Positions 1 to 7,300 of a stretch of DNA of 11,379 bases are shown piece after piece (positions within the stretch are counted from its first letter, which is position 1; each line of letters starts with the position of its first letter). The notes below the pieces were generated by a model, which was not told the DNA's origin, ran no database searches, and saw only the letters and a program-made list of their open reading frames with translations. The stretch is from Verrucomicrobiota bacterium (GTDB taxonomy: Bacteria; Verrucomicrobiota; Verrucomicrobiia; Opitutales; Opitutaceae): positions 1 to 11,379 of the forward strand of contig JAEXPQ010000275.1 of NCBI GenBank assembly GCA_023446735.1, given 5' to 3'. A program made the position numbers and the translations under genes.

Positions 1-1
1 G

Positions 2-1258
2 CTCGACGCCGCGGCGGAGCGCACCGCCAAACAGTTGGCCGAAGCCCTCGGCCCGGTCGCGGGCCGCCGCGTCGTCTTCGCTCTGGCAAACGGACCCGAC
101 TGGCTGGCCGTCTTCCTCGCCCTGCGCCGGCTCGGCGCCGTCGCCGTGCCGCTCGAACCCGGCGGACCGGACGACCACGCCGCAACCACCGCCGAAGGCC
201 TGCGCGCCGCGGGCTGGATCGACGGGGCGGGCCCGCACCGCCGCAGCGGATCCGTGCTGCGGACACACCGGCCGCTCTGTCTGCTCAAGCTCACCTCCGG
301 CTCGACCGGTCGGCCCCGACCGCTGCCGTTCACCAGCGCCCAGATGCTCGCCGACGGCCGCCAAGTCTGCGCCTCGATGGGCATCGGCCCGGACGACCTG
401 AACCATGCCACGATCCCGTTCGGCCACAGCTACGGACTGGGCAACCTCATCGTTCCACTCCTGACACAGGGAACGGCGATCGTCTGCGGCACCGCCCCGC
501 TGCCGCACGCCGTGGGCGACGAAATCGCCCGCTGGCGCCCGACCGTCTGGCCGACGGTGCCGGCGATCCTGCGGGCGCTCGCGGCGTCCGGAGTGGAGCG
601 CGCCGCGCTGGCCTCGCTGCGCACGGTGGTCTCCGCCGGCGCCATGTTGCCGCCGGAGGTGGCGCAGGCGTTCGCCGCGCGCTTCGACCGCCGGGTGCAC
701 AATTTCTACGGCTCCAGCGAGACCGGCGGCATCTGCTACGACCGCACCGGGGAAGCGACCCTCTCCGGGCGGAGCGTCGGCACCGTGCTATCCGGGGTCT
801 CCGTGCGGATCGGGCGCGGCGACCGCGTCGAAGTGCGCAGCGCTGCGGCGTACTCACAGGATAACCGTCGCGGCGCCGGCCGCGTGCTGCTGGCGGACCG
901 CGGCGAGCTCCTGCCGGACGGCGAACTGCGGCTGCTCGGACGGACCGGCCGCTTCGCGAAAATCGGCGGCCGGCGCATCGGCTTCGGCGAGGTCGAGGCG
1001 GCGCTGCGCGGTCTGCCCGGCGTGGTCCAGGCCCACGCCACCGCCCTGCCGGGGCGGGAACCGCTGCTGGCAGCCGCCGTCGTTTCCGCCCGCCCGCCCG
1101 AGGAACTCCGCGCCGCCCTGCGCGGGCGCGTACCCGACTGGCGGATTCCCAAGCTGCTGGTGAGCCTGCCGGAGGTTCCGCTCACCGCGCGGGGCAAGAC
1201 CGACACCGCCGCGCTCGCGGCGCTCCTCGCCGCCCGGCTGCGTCAGTCGCGGCCCTGA
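2..1258 (+). CDS. AMP-forming acyl/aryl-CoA ligase (adenylating enzyme), 5' end outside window
   Basis: ANL-superfamily ligase that adenylates a carboxylic acid and passes it to CoA or a carrier protein. The frame is already open at base 2, so the true start lies to the left; 418 residues are visible and perhaps 30-40 are missing. The TTG at 35 is not a credible start because the residues before it continue the usual N-terminal helix. Motifs seen: the phosphate-binding loop TSGSTGRPR (about 294-320), YGSSETGG (about 709-732), the hinge region GRTGRFAKIGGRRIG (about 938-984), and the C-terminal ARGKTD whose Lys is the expected catalytic lysine of the adenylation step. The phosphate-loop Lys is replaced by Arg. 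The gene converges on a chorismatase, with the stops overlapping by 16 bases. Known context: XanA2-type ligases of xanthomonadin/aryl-polyene loci. Inferred substrate: 3- or 4-hydroxybenzoate. Ligase class is certain, substrate is not. Confidence 0.9.
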   Translation, partial: LDAAAERTAKQLAEALGPVAGRRVVFALANGPDWLAVFLALRRLGAVAVPLEPGGPDDHAATTAEGLRAAGWIDGAGPHRRSGSVLRTHRPLCLLKLTSGSTGRPRPLPFTSAQMLADGRQVCASMGIGPDDLNHATIPFGHSYGLGNLIVPLLTQGTAIVCGTAPLPHAVGDEIARWRPTVWPTVPAILRALAASGVERAALASLRTVVSAGAMLPPEVAQAFAARFDRRVHNFYGSSETGGICYDRTGEATLSGRSVGTVLSGVSVRIGRGDRVEVRSAAAYSQDNRRGAGRVLLADRGELLPDGELRLLGRTGRFAKIGGRRIGFGEVEAALRGLPGVVQAHATALPGREPLLAAAVVSARPPEELRAALRGRVPDWRIPKLLVSLPEVPLTARGKTDTAALAALLAARLRQSRP

Positions 1259-2187
1259 AACGTCGCCTCGATCTCCAGCGCAAGGTCGCGGCGGCAGATG
1301 TCCGAACGAAGAAACGTCGCGTGCGCCTCCTCGCCGGGAAACGCCGCCGCGAAGAGCTCCCGTGCGGGAACGAGATCGTGCGCATGGCGCAGGTACACGC
1401 GCCAGTGCCGGCGGACCGAGGGCGGCACCGCGAGGGCGGGGCCGAGCCCGAGCTGCGCGCCGACCAGACGGAGGTTGTCGAAGGTGCACGCGGCCTGCGC
1501 GGCGAGGTCACCCGCCGCGAGCGTACGGTGGCCCTTGATGGCCGAGGTGCCGGAGATGAAGCGCCACGTTTCGCCGCCGTCGCGCACGGTCGTCGCCCGG
1601 GCAAAGCTCGGCGGGCGCGGTCCGTGCTGGGGCGGGTAGCTCCACGCGGGGATCTGTTCGGGATTCTCGAAGTGCCGCGGCGCCTCGCGCGTCGCGAGGA
1701 AGAAGACCGCCAGCGTGTCGCCGTCGCAGCCCACCGCCGAGGCCGCGGGCATCTGGCGGGCGGCGGCGGCGCCATACCGCGCTTCGAACGCGCGCGCCCG
1801 GCCGACGCAGAACGCGCGGTAGTTTTCCAGGCCGTCGCGCTCGACGTTGATCGCGGGAACGTAGTTCCACACCCGCGCGAGCGAGAAGCCGTCCAACACC
1901 GTGAACAGAGCGCCGTAGAGCGTTTCCGTCGCCGCGGCCAACGACCCGCCCGCGGACACGACCGCGCCTCCGGCCAGCCACCCGTCGCCGCGCTGGAAAA
2001 GGCGCCAGTCCCCCGCCGCGCCGACGGGGACGAGATCCGTCCACCACGGGTCCTCCGGGACGCCGGCGAGGACCGGCAGGGCGAGGAGCCCGGTGTCGTC
2101 CGCAGCCCAGCCGTTGTGCACAGCGCCGAAGCGGAGCCGGGACGACGGCGCCGGGGACGCGGGGTGAAGCTGGAGGAAATCCGTCAC
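1243..2187 (-). CDS. chorismatase, FkbO/Hyg5/XanB2 family (probable hydroxybenzoate synthase)
   Basis: Predicted cytosolic enzyme of 314 residues that splits chorismate and releases pyruvate, giving 3-hydroxybenzoate (Hyg5 type), 3- plus 4-hydroxybenzoate (XanB2 type) or a dihydroxycyclohexadiene acid (FkbO type). Family marks seen: ENYRAFCVGRARAF (121-134), FISGTSAIKGH (210-220) and the C-terminal DICRRDLALEIEA (296-308). Cys298 lies seven residues before Glu305; from memory this is the spacing of Cys327 and catalytic Glu334 in Hyg5, which favours a hydroxybenzoate former over an FkbO-type hydrolase. I chose the GTG at 2187-2185 because the reading frame upstream runs into the preceding gene with no family-like sequence and no ATG fits. 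It lies 23 bases after the small exported protein's stop and is probably co-transcribed with it. The 3' end overlaps the convergent ligase. Family call is strong; product specificity is inferred. Confidence 0.85.
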   Translation of the reverse strand: MTDFLQLHPASPAPSSRLRFGAVHNGWAADDTGLLALPVLAGVPEDPWWTDLVPVGAAGDWRLFQRGDGWLAGGAVVSAGGSLAAATETLYGALFTVLDGFSLARVWNYVPAINVERDGLENYRAFCVGRARAFEARYGAAAARQMPAASAVGCDGDTLAVFFLATREAPRHFENPEQIPAWSYPPQHGPRPPSFARATTVRDGGETWRFISGTSAIKGHRTLAAGDLAAQAACTFDNLRLVGAQLGLGPALAVPPSVRRHWRVYLRHAHDLVPARELFAAAFPGEEAHATFLRSDICRRDLALEIEATFQGRD

Positions 2188-2210
2188 GATCGAACGGCGA
2201 CAAGGCGCGC

Positions 2211-2618
2211 TCAGTCGCGGTCGAGCGGGGCGGCGGCGAGGTTGACGCGGATGCTCTTGGCCAGGTTCTCGATCCAGCCCTTCGGTATGGCCTTCTCGCG
2301 CCGCTCGCCCGAGCGCGAGACCCGGTAGGAATCGGAGAAGACCTCGATGCGCTCGGCATCGTATTCGAGCGTCAGGTTCGCCTCGTAACCGCGGTGCAGC
2401 AGTCGCAGCACGACCCGGCCGCCCTTGTCGGAGACGAGGTTCCACTCGCGGTCCGCCGCCGCCCTGACGATGGCCGTGTGCACCGATTTCCGGCTCACGC
2501 CCGACGGCGCCACGATCGTGTTCACCAGGTCTCCGGGAGCGGCGTCGGCCCGCAGGCCGGGCTGCGCGGCCAACCCCAGCAACACGGCCAGCAGGAACAG
2601 ACGAAGAGCGTTACGCAT
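2211..2618 (-). CDS. small exported protein of unknown function
   Basis: 135 residues. Residues 1-26 form a signal peptide (basic MRNALR, hydrophobic LFLLAVLLGLAA, then LRADA as a likely signal peptidase I site), so the mature protein should be periplasmic or outer-membrane associated; no lipobox Cys is present. The mature part is an alpha/beta protein of about 110 residues with a recurring pattern I have seen in small bacterial exported proteins: Ile-rich helix, Trp59, a beta hairpin RVVLRLLHRGYEA (68-80), an aliphatic strand LTLEYDAERIEVF, and a final IPKGWIENLAKSI helix (111-123) with Trp115. No enzymatic motif is visible. An in-frame start 12 codons upstream (2654) would put polar residues before the signal peptide and is less likely. 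It lies 42 bases after prmB and 23 before the chorismatase, so a role in pigment assembly or export is possible but unproven. Confidence 0.8.
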   Translation of the reverse strand: MRNALRLFLLAVLLGLAAQPGLRADAAPGDLVNTIVAPSGVSRKSVHTAIVRAAADREWNLVSDKGGRVVLRLLHRGYEANLTLEYDAERIEVFSDSYRVSRSGERREKAIPKGWIENLAKSIRVNLAAAPLDRD

Positions 2619-2619
2619 G

Positions 2620-2633
2620 GCACAAGGTTGTGC
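2620..2633. promoter_or_regulatory. 14-base inverted repeat abutting the start codon of the exported protein
   Basis: Arms GCACAA and TTGTGC flank a 2-base centre. The repeat ends one base before the ATG at 2618 (minus strand). It occupies the place of the ribosome binding site, where no Shine-Dalgarno sequence is seen. It could be an operator half-site pair or a weak hairpin over the initiation region. A 12-base match in a 75% GC genome is not conclusive, but the arms are relatively AT-rich for their surroundings. Confidence 0.3.
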
Positions 2634-2660
2634 GGACGGCGAGCCGTGGCGCAAGGCCGG

Positions 2661-3596
2661 TCACCGCGGCAGGTCCTTGGCGCGGACCACGCAGACGGCG
2701 GTCGTGCCGTCGGCATGCACCGGCCAGTCGAAGGGCACCGTGGGGAACTCCGCGGTGAGAGCGTCGCGCAGGCCGCCGAGCTCGATCGCGAGCACGCCCT
2801 GCGGCGTGAGGTGGGCGCGGGCCTCGCGCACGATGCGGCGGACCAGCTCCATGCCGTCGGCGCCGCCGTCGAGGGCGAGGCGCGGCTCATGTTGAAGTTC
2901 GGGCGAGAGGTTCTCGCAGAGCTCGGAGGGCTCGTAGGGCGGGTTGGCGACGATGAGGTCGAAACGTTCGTCGCCGATCGCGCCGAAGAGGTCGCCCTGC
3001 CGCAGTTCCACGCGGTCGGCGAGGCGATGCAGGAGGATGTTGTGCTCGGCGACGTCGAGCGCCTCGTTGGAGATGTCGGTGGCGGAGACGCGCGCCGTCG
3101 GATGGCGCTGCGCGAGCAGGAGCGCAAGGCAGCCGCTGCCGGTGCACAACTCCAGGATACGCTGCGGTTCGCGTTTCCCGAGCCAGGCGCCGAGGCCCGG
3201 CTCGCCCTGGATCAGCTCCACGAAGTAGGAGCGAGGGATGAGCGTGTGCTCGTTCACAGCGAAGCACTGGCCCCCGAGCCAGGCCTGCCCGGTGATATAG
3301 GCGAGCGGCGTGCGGTCGACCACGCGTCGCGCGAGGGCGGCCTTCACCTCCGCGATCTCGGCCGGCGTGAGGCGCGCGGCGAGGAACGGCAGCACATCCT
3401 CGTCGAGGTGCAGGGCCCATTTCACGAGGGCGAGCGCCTCGTCGCCGGCATGCGGGGTGCCCTGCGCGAACTCGAGCCCCTCGCGGTTGAACAGCGAGGC
3501 CGCGAAGCGCAGCCAATCGCCGAGCGTGACGAAGGACTCCGTGCCCTTGAACAGGGCGGCGGCGCGGGTGGCGGGTCGGCGGGACGGAGACGGCAT
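2661..3596 (-). CDS. prmB: 50S ribosomal protein L3 glutamine N5-methyltransferase
   Basis: Cytosolic SAM-dependent enzyme that methylates a glutamine side chain of ribosomal protein L3 during large-subunit assembly. At 311 residues it matches the E. coli protein (310). Seen: an N-terminal helical domain (about 15-95), the family-typical AYITGQAWLGG and LIPRSYFVELI stretches (99-129), SAM motif I ELCTGSGCLAL (149-159), an acidic motif ATDIS (172-176), and the catalytic NPPY (218-221) that binds the glutamine amide, followed by HEPRLALDGGADG (236-248). These distinguish PrmB from the release-factor enzyme PrmC, which has a different segment after NPPY. I chose the ATG at 3596; an in-frame GTG at 3617 would add seven basic residues of no family likeness. 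No Shine-Dalgarno sequence. It is separated from phnA by 162 bases and leads into the exported-protein gene. Confidence 0.93.
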   Translation of the reverse strand: MPSPSRRPATRAAALFKGTESFVTLGDWLRFAASLFNREGLEFAQGTPHAGDEALALVKWALHLDEDVLPFLAARLTPAEIAEVKAALARRVVDRTPLAYITGQAWLGGQCFAVNEHTLIPRSYFVELIQGEPGLGAWLGKREPQRILELCTGSGCLALLLAQRHPTARVSATDISNEALDVAEHNILLHRLADRVELRQGDLFGAIGDERFDLIVANPPYEPSELCENLSPELQHEPRLALDGGADGMELVRRIVREARAHLTPQGVLAIELGGLRDALTAEFPTVPFDWPVHADGTTAVCVVRAKDLPR

Positions 3597-3664
3597 GGTG
3601 CGCGTACTGAAACGCACGAGGGAGAGCGGGTCGAGCCTGCGCGTGCGGGCGAGTGAGGGCAGGC

Positions 3665-3691
3665 GTTGAGGTTGGAGGTTGCGGTTTGGGG
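3665..3691 (+). repeat. G-rich tract of imperfect GGTTG repeats (possible two-layer G-quadruplex)
   Basis: Plus-strand GG pairs at 3670, 3674, 3677 and 3683 are separated by loops of 2, 1 and 4 bases, with a GGGG at 3688-3691. The tract stands out from the G/C-mixed surroundings by being almost free of C. It lies in the 162-base gap between the phnA-like stop and the prmB start. The prmB-sense transcript carries the C-rich complement, so any quadruplex would form on the non-transcribed-sense DNA strand. The rest of the gap shows only a weak 4-base-pair hairpin just after phnA and no clear promoter. Confidence 0.35.
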
Positions 3692-3758
3692 AATGGAGCG
3701 GACAGACCGGCGAGCACCTCGGGCCTGCGCCACCAACAAACGCCCGCGGCGGCGCCGC

Positions 3759-4085
3759 TCAGGCCTTCTTCACGAAACAGGCCTTCAACGCCATCGCGAC
3801 GCCGTCGATCTTGCAGTCGATCTCGTGGTCCCCGTCGACGAGCCGGATGCCCTTGGCCTTGGCGCCACCCTTTAGCACGCCCGAGCCGCCGCGCAGCTTG
3901 AGGTCCTTGATGAGCACGACCGTGTCGCCGTCGGCCAGCGGGGTGCCGTGGGCGTCTTTGACGATGCGGGCCGCCGCGGGCGCGACCTCCTTGGGCCATT
4001 CGTGGCCGCAGGTGGCGCATTCCCAGTGGTCGGCGTGGGCGAGCACGTCTTCGAGCGAGCAGGCGGGACAGGAGGGCTGGTTCAT
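3759..4085 (-). CDS. phnA: PhnA/YjdM family zinc-ribbon protein
   Basis: 108 residues, cytosolic. An N-terminal zinc ribbon is formed by Cys6-x2-Cys9 and Cys23-x2-Cys26 (CPAC and CATC). It is followed by the conserved PhnA domain from about residue 36: an SH3-like beta barrel with DGDTVVLIKDLKLRG (52-66), a Gly/Lys-rich turn VLKGGAKAKGIRL (70-82) and the ending GVAMALKACFVKKA. Length and layout match the family over its whole length. Despite the historical name, this family is not the phosphonoacetate hydrolase also called PhnA, and its molecular role is not established. The ATG at 4085 starts directly with the zinc ribbon. Transcribed divergently from the giant gene, with 279 bases between their starts; it may be the first gene of the minus-strand run, though the 162-base gap to prmB suggests a separate promoter for that gene. 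Confidence 0.93.
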   Translation of the reverse strand: MNQPSCPACSLEDVLAHADHWECATCGHEWPKEVAPAAARIVKDAHGTPLADGDTVVLIKDLKLRGGSGVLKGGAKAKGIRLVDGDHEIDCKIDGVAMALKACFVKKA

Positions 4086-4217
4086 GAAAAAGGGTCCGTT
4101 GATGCCGGGCCCGGAGGCCAGCGCAAGGGCGCAAACACGCGCGGGCGGCGGGGCCGCCTGACCACCCGCACAACATGACCCGCGGAGCCGCCCCGCCGTC
4201 CCCTATCGTATTGACCC

Positions 4218-4305
4218 GCGCATGCTCCTGGCGCAGACTGGACGGGCGGTCGCTCCGCTTCGCCCCCACGCTCCGGAGCATGCGCCGCCACCCCCTCCAT
4301 GCTCC
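4218..4305 (+). promoter_or_regulatory. three-arm leader with two mutually exclusive hairpins
   Basis: Arm 1 (4218-4228, GCGCATGCTCC) is perfectly complementary to arm 2 (4275-4285, GGAGCATGCGC), with a 46-base loop. Arm 3 (4298-4305, CATGCTCC) repeats 8 bases of arm 1 and can also pair with arm 2, with a 15-base loop. Arm 2 can therefore pair with only one partner at a time, the layout of an attenuator or a translational switch. Arm 3 contains an in-frame ATG (4299). Alternatively, as DNA, the three copies of the 8-base word in alternating orientation could be binding half-sites of a regulator of the divergent genes. No terminator T-run follows arm 3. A TTGACC at 4211-4216 has no convincing -10 partner. 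Confidence 0.4.
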
Positions 4306-4315
4306 CGCCTCCGGC

Positions 4316-4332
4316 CGCGCCGTCGCGGCGCG
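4316..4332 (+). promoter_or_regulatory. short perfect GC hairpin upstream of the giant gene start
   Basis: A 7-base-pair stem (4316-4322 with 4326-4332) and a TCG loop, ending 32 bases before the chosen ATG. It follows the three-arm element and would be in the same leader transcript. All stem pairs are G-C, so chance occurrence is quite possible at this base composition. Confidence 0.25.
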
Positions 4333-4364
4333 CCGGGCCCGCCGGGACGAACCGTCCGAACCCC

Positions 4365-7300
4365 ATGAAAGCACTCGCCCGTCTCGCGCTTGGTATCCTG
4401 GCTCTGGTTGTAAGTTGTTCGGTGGCGGCCGCCGGCGAGGACCCGGCCGCGCTGCTGAAGGCCGGCCAGTGGCGGCAGGCGGAGGCGGCATACGGGGCGC
4501 TTCTGGAGGGCAACCCCGACGATGCGGCCGCCGTGCTGGGGCGCGCGCAGGCCCGCGAGAAGCTGCGCGACATCGCCGGGGCCGAGCGTGACTATGCCCG
4601 CGCCGTGGAGCTGGCGCCGAAGTCGGTCGAGGCGTGGCTGCGGCGGGCGGCTTTCCACGAACAGCACGCGGACGACGGGCGCGTGGTGCTCGCCGACTAC
4701 AACGCCGTGGTGGAACTCGCGCCGAAGAACGCACGCGTGTACACCTTGCGGGGCGATTTCCTCGTGCGGGTGAAGCTTTTCAAGGAGGCGCTGGTGGACG
4801 CCGAGAAGGCCGTGGCGTTGAAGCCGGACCAGGCAGCGGCCCATCTGTTGCGGGCCCAGGCGCTGGAAGGCCTGGGTCTCCACGAATCCGCCACGGTGAG
4901 TTTCCACCAGGCGCTCCAGCTCGACCCGAAGAACGAGAAGGCGAAGCAGGGCCTGACCCGGATGTTGGCGGCGACGGGCGGCCCGGCCCAGACCGACCTG
5001 ACCCCACTCTCCGAACAAGTGACCGCCAAGGCGCGGGAGTACGACGCCAAGGACAAGAAGGCGGAGGAGACCGGGCTCGACGCCGGGCGGCTGTACAACC
5101 CGGACCAGGATCCGACGGTCAAGGCCCGCGCCATCGCAGCGCGCGAGGAAGCGCAAGCCCGGGAGGCTGCAAAGTCGCCCCAAGCGAACCGCCCCTCCGC
5201 ACCGGCCGGCGCGGCGACGCCCGCCGCCCCGAAGCCCGCGGCCAAACCCAAGACCGGCACGCCGCCCCCGGTCGCCGCGACGAAGCCGCCGTCGGTGGCC
5301 GCAGCGCCAGCGCGCCCGACCGAGCTGAGCGCCCGGCTTCGGCGGGCGACCGTGCTCTCGGTCGGCACCAACGGCCTGTTCTCCGAAACCACCCGCCGGG
5401 AGGACATCGACGCCCTGGGACTCGAAACCCAGAAAGCGATGCTCTTGGGGCTCTGCCAGCACCAGCTGCACCTCCCGCTGGCGTGGGCGGGCGACGAATT
5501 CTACTACGCGGGTCCGGCGCTCGACTACGGCTTCGGCGGGCGACGGCCGGGCGAGTTCTACCTCTGGGGCCGCCTCGGCCCCGACGGTGAAGCCATCGCT
5601 CAATTACGCTTCCTCTGGGACCGCGGCGAGGGCTCGCGGCTGGCGTTCGAGCTGGTCGACCTGCCGGTGACCGCCGGCACGGATCTCGACGACATGCGGG
5701 ACCTGAGTCTCTCGATGCGCCACGCCGGCTACTGCACCGGGCCGGAGCTCTTCCAGCATGTCAAACGCTACGCCAACACGCGCTCGCCGACGAACGCTAC
5801 GAGAGTCGAGAACGGGCAGTACGTCCATGCGGACAACGAGCCGACAGTGCTGGAGTACCGGCCGACCGAGTTCTCCTTCGGCTGGTTCCGCTCCGCGAAG
5901 CTCTCCGGCGACCAACTCGCGTCGCGCCGGAGCTTGGCGGAAGTGAAACAGCGCCTCGACCGCACCTTCGCCGAGGGATCCGGTTGGGCGCACGTGGTGG
6001 CCGTGCCCGACGAACTGCTGGTCCGTCTCTACCCGACCCGGGCGGCAAAGCGCGCCGCCGGGGGCGCCCTCGAGGTGCAAACCGGACCCAACGGGAAGAC
6101 AGAGCTCGCCGCCGACGGCATGGACCGGATCCGGATCAAGGCACGGGTGCGGACACCCGCGGGGCAGACGCAGGCCGACGAGACCGGCAAGATCGAGTTC
6201 GCCGCGGACGGCGAAGGCGTGGCGTGGTTGGATCTGACCCGGGCCGGGGAGTCGCTCGAGGACGGCTGGAAGGTCATCGAAGCCGGCGCCTCGAACCCGG
6301 ACTCGGTCCGCCAAGGCGGCGCGACCCCGCCGACGCATTTCGAGGTGAAGGTGACTGCCCGGAGCCAGGGCAAGGTCCTCACCCGCCAGCTCAAGATCCC
6401 CGCGGCGGCCCCGGCCGCGATCGATGCCAAGCCCGACCTGGTCGAACTGAGCGCCCAAAGCGGCGAACGCGCCAAGGTGCGGGTGGCCATCGAAAACGCC
6501 GGGCCCGACCCCTGGTCGTTTCGGGCCGAGTACGCCGCCAAGGCCCGCGCGCTCGCCCGGACCGAGATCCGCCCGCTGAACCGAGACAGCGCCGAGCTCA
6601 CGTTGCAGGAGGCCGGGCTCGACCCGGCCCACGACGGCAGCAACACCGAGGTTTCCGTGCTGCGCCTCCTCGCGGAGCAGCCGGGCAAGCCGACACTGGA
6701 ACGCGACATCAAGGTCGTGGTGGCGCAGGAGGGCCTGTTCGTCGCGAAGACCGGCCTCGATCCGATGACCGCACAGTATCTGGTGAAAGGCGACGGAAGT
6801 GGCGCGACCACCGAGATCGATTTCCGCGTGTTCGCGAAGAACCCGCGGACGGGGAAGGTCGAGAACCTGACCCGCCTTCCCGGCACGCTGTCCAGCGTGC
6901 GGGTCGAGAGCCTCGAGGTGAAGGGCACGCTCGCGGCCAACGTGATGGAGGCGTGCCGTTTCCGCGCCGAGGTGCGGGACACGCCCCGGGCGCTCAACGA
7001 GCCGTGCGGCGTGCTGCGGCTTTCGCTCGAGAAGGAGGTACCCGGGGACGGGCGCACGATCCCCTGCGACCTCAAGCTGACTTTCGTCGACCGGAACGAG
7101 GCGGTGTTCTCCGCGATCGTCTCCGTCGGCCTGGTACCGAGCCAGGAGGGGCCCGGCAGCCCGGACTGGAAAGTCGAACTGGGGCGGTGCGAGGAGGTCA
7201 TCCGGAAGTTCGTGCCGGCGGCCTACGCCCCGAAGATGCGGGCGCTGCTCGACAAGCAGAAGACCAAGCTGGGCGTCGAGGGATTGCGGCTCCTGCGGCA

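Noticed and set aside
1321..2328. Plus-strand open frame opposite the chorismatase
   Set aside because: Arg/Glu/Gly-rich, without motifs, and antisense to a recognisable enzyme.
3730..3758. Possible terminator after the phnA-like gene (minus strand)
   Set aside because: Only a 4-base-pair stem before a short T-rich stretch; too weak to call.
4211..4240. TTGACC as a -35 box for the giant gene
   Set aside because: No TATAAT-like hexamer at 16-18 bases downstream; six-base matches are common.
4299..4364. Upstream in-frame ATG for the giant gene
   Set aside because: It adds 22 Pro/Arg/Ala-rich residues before a normal signal peptide and lies within arm 3 of the leader structure. The ATG at 4365 is more plausible.
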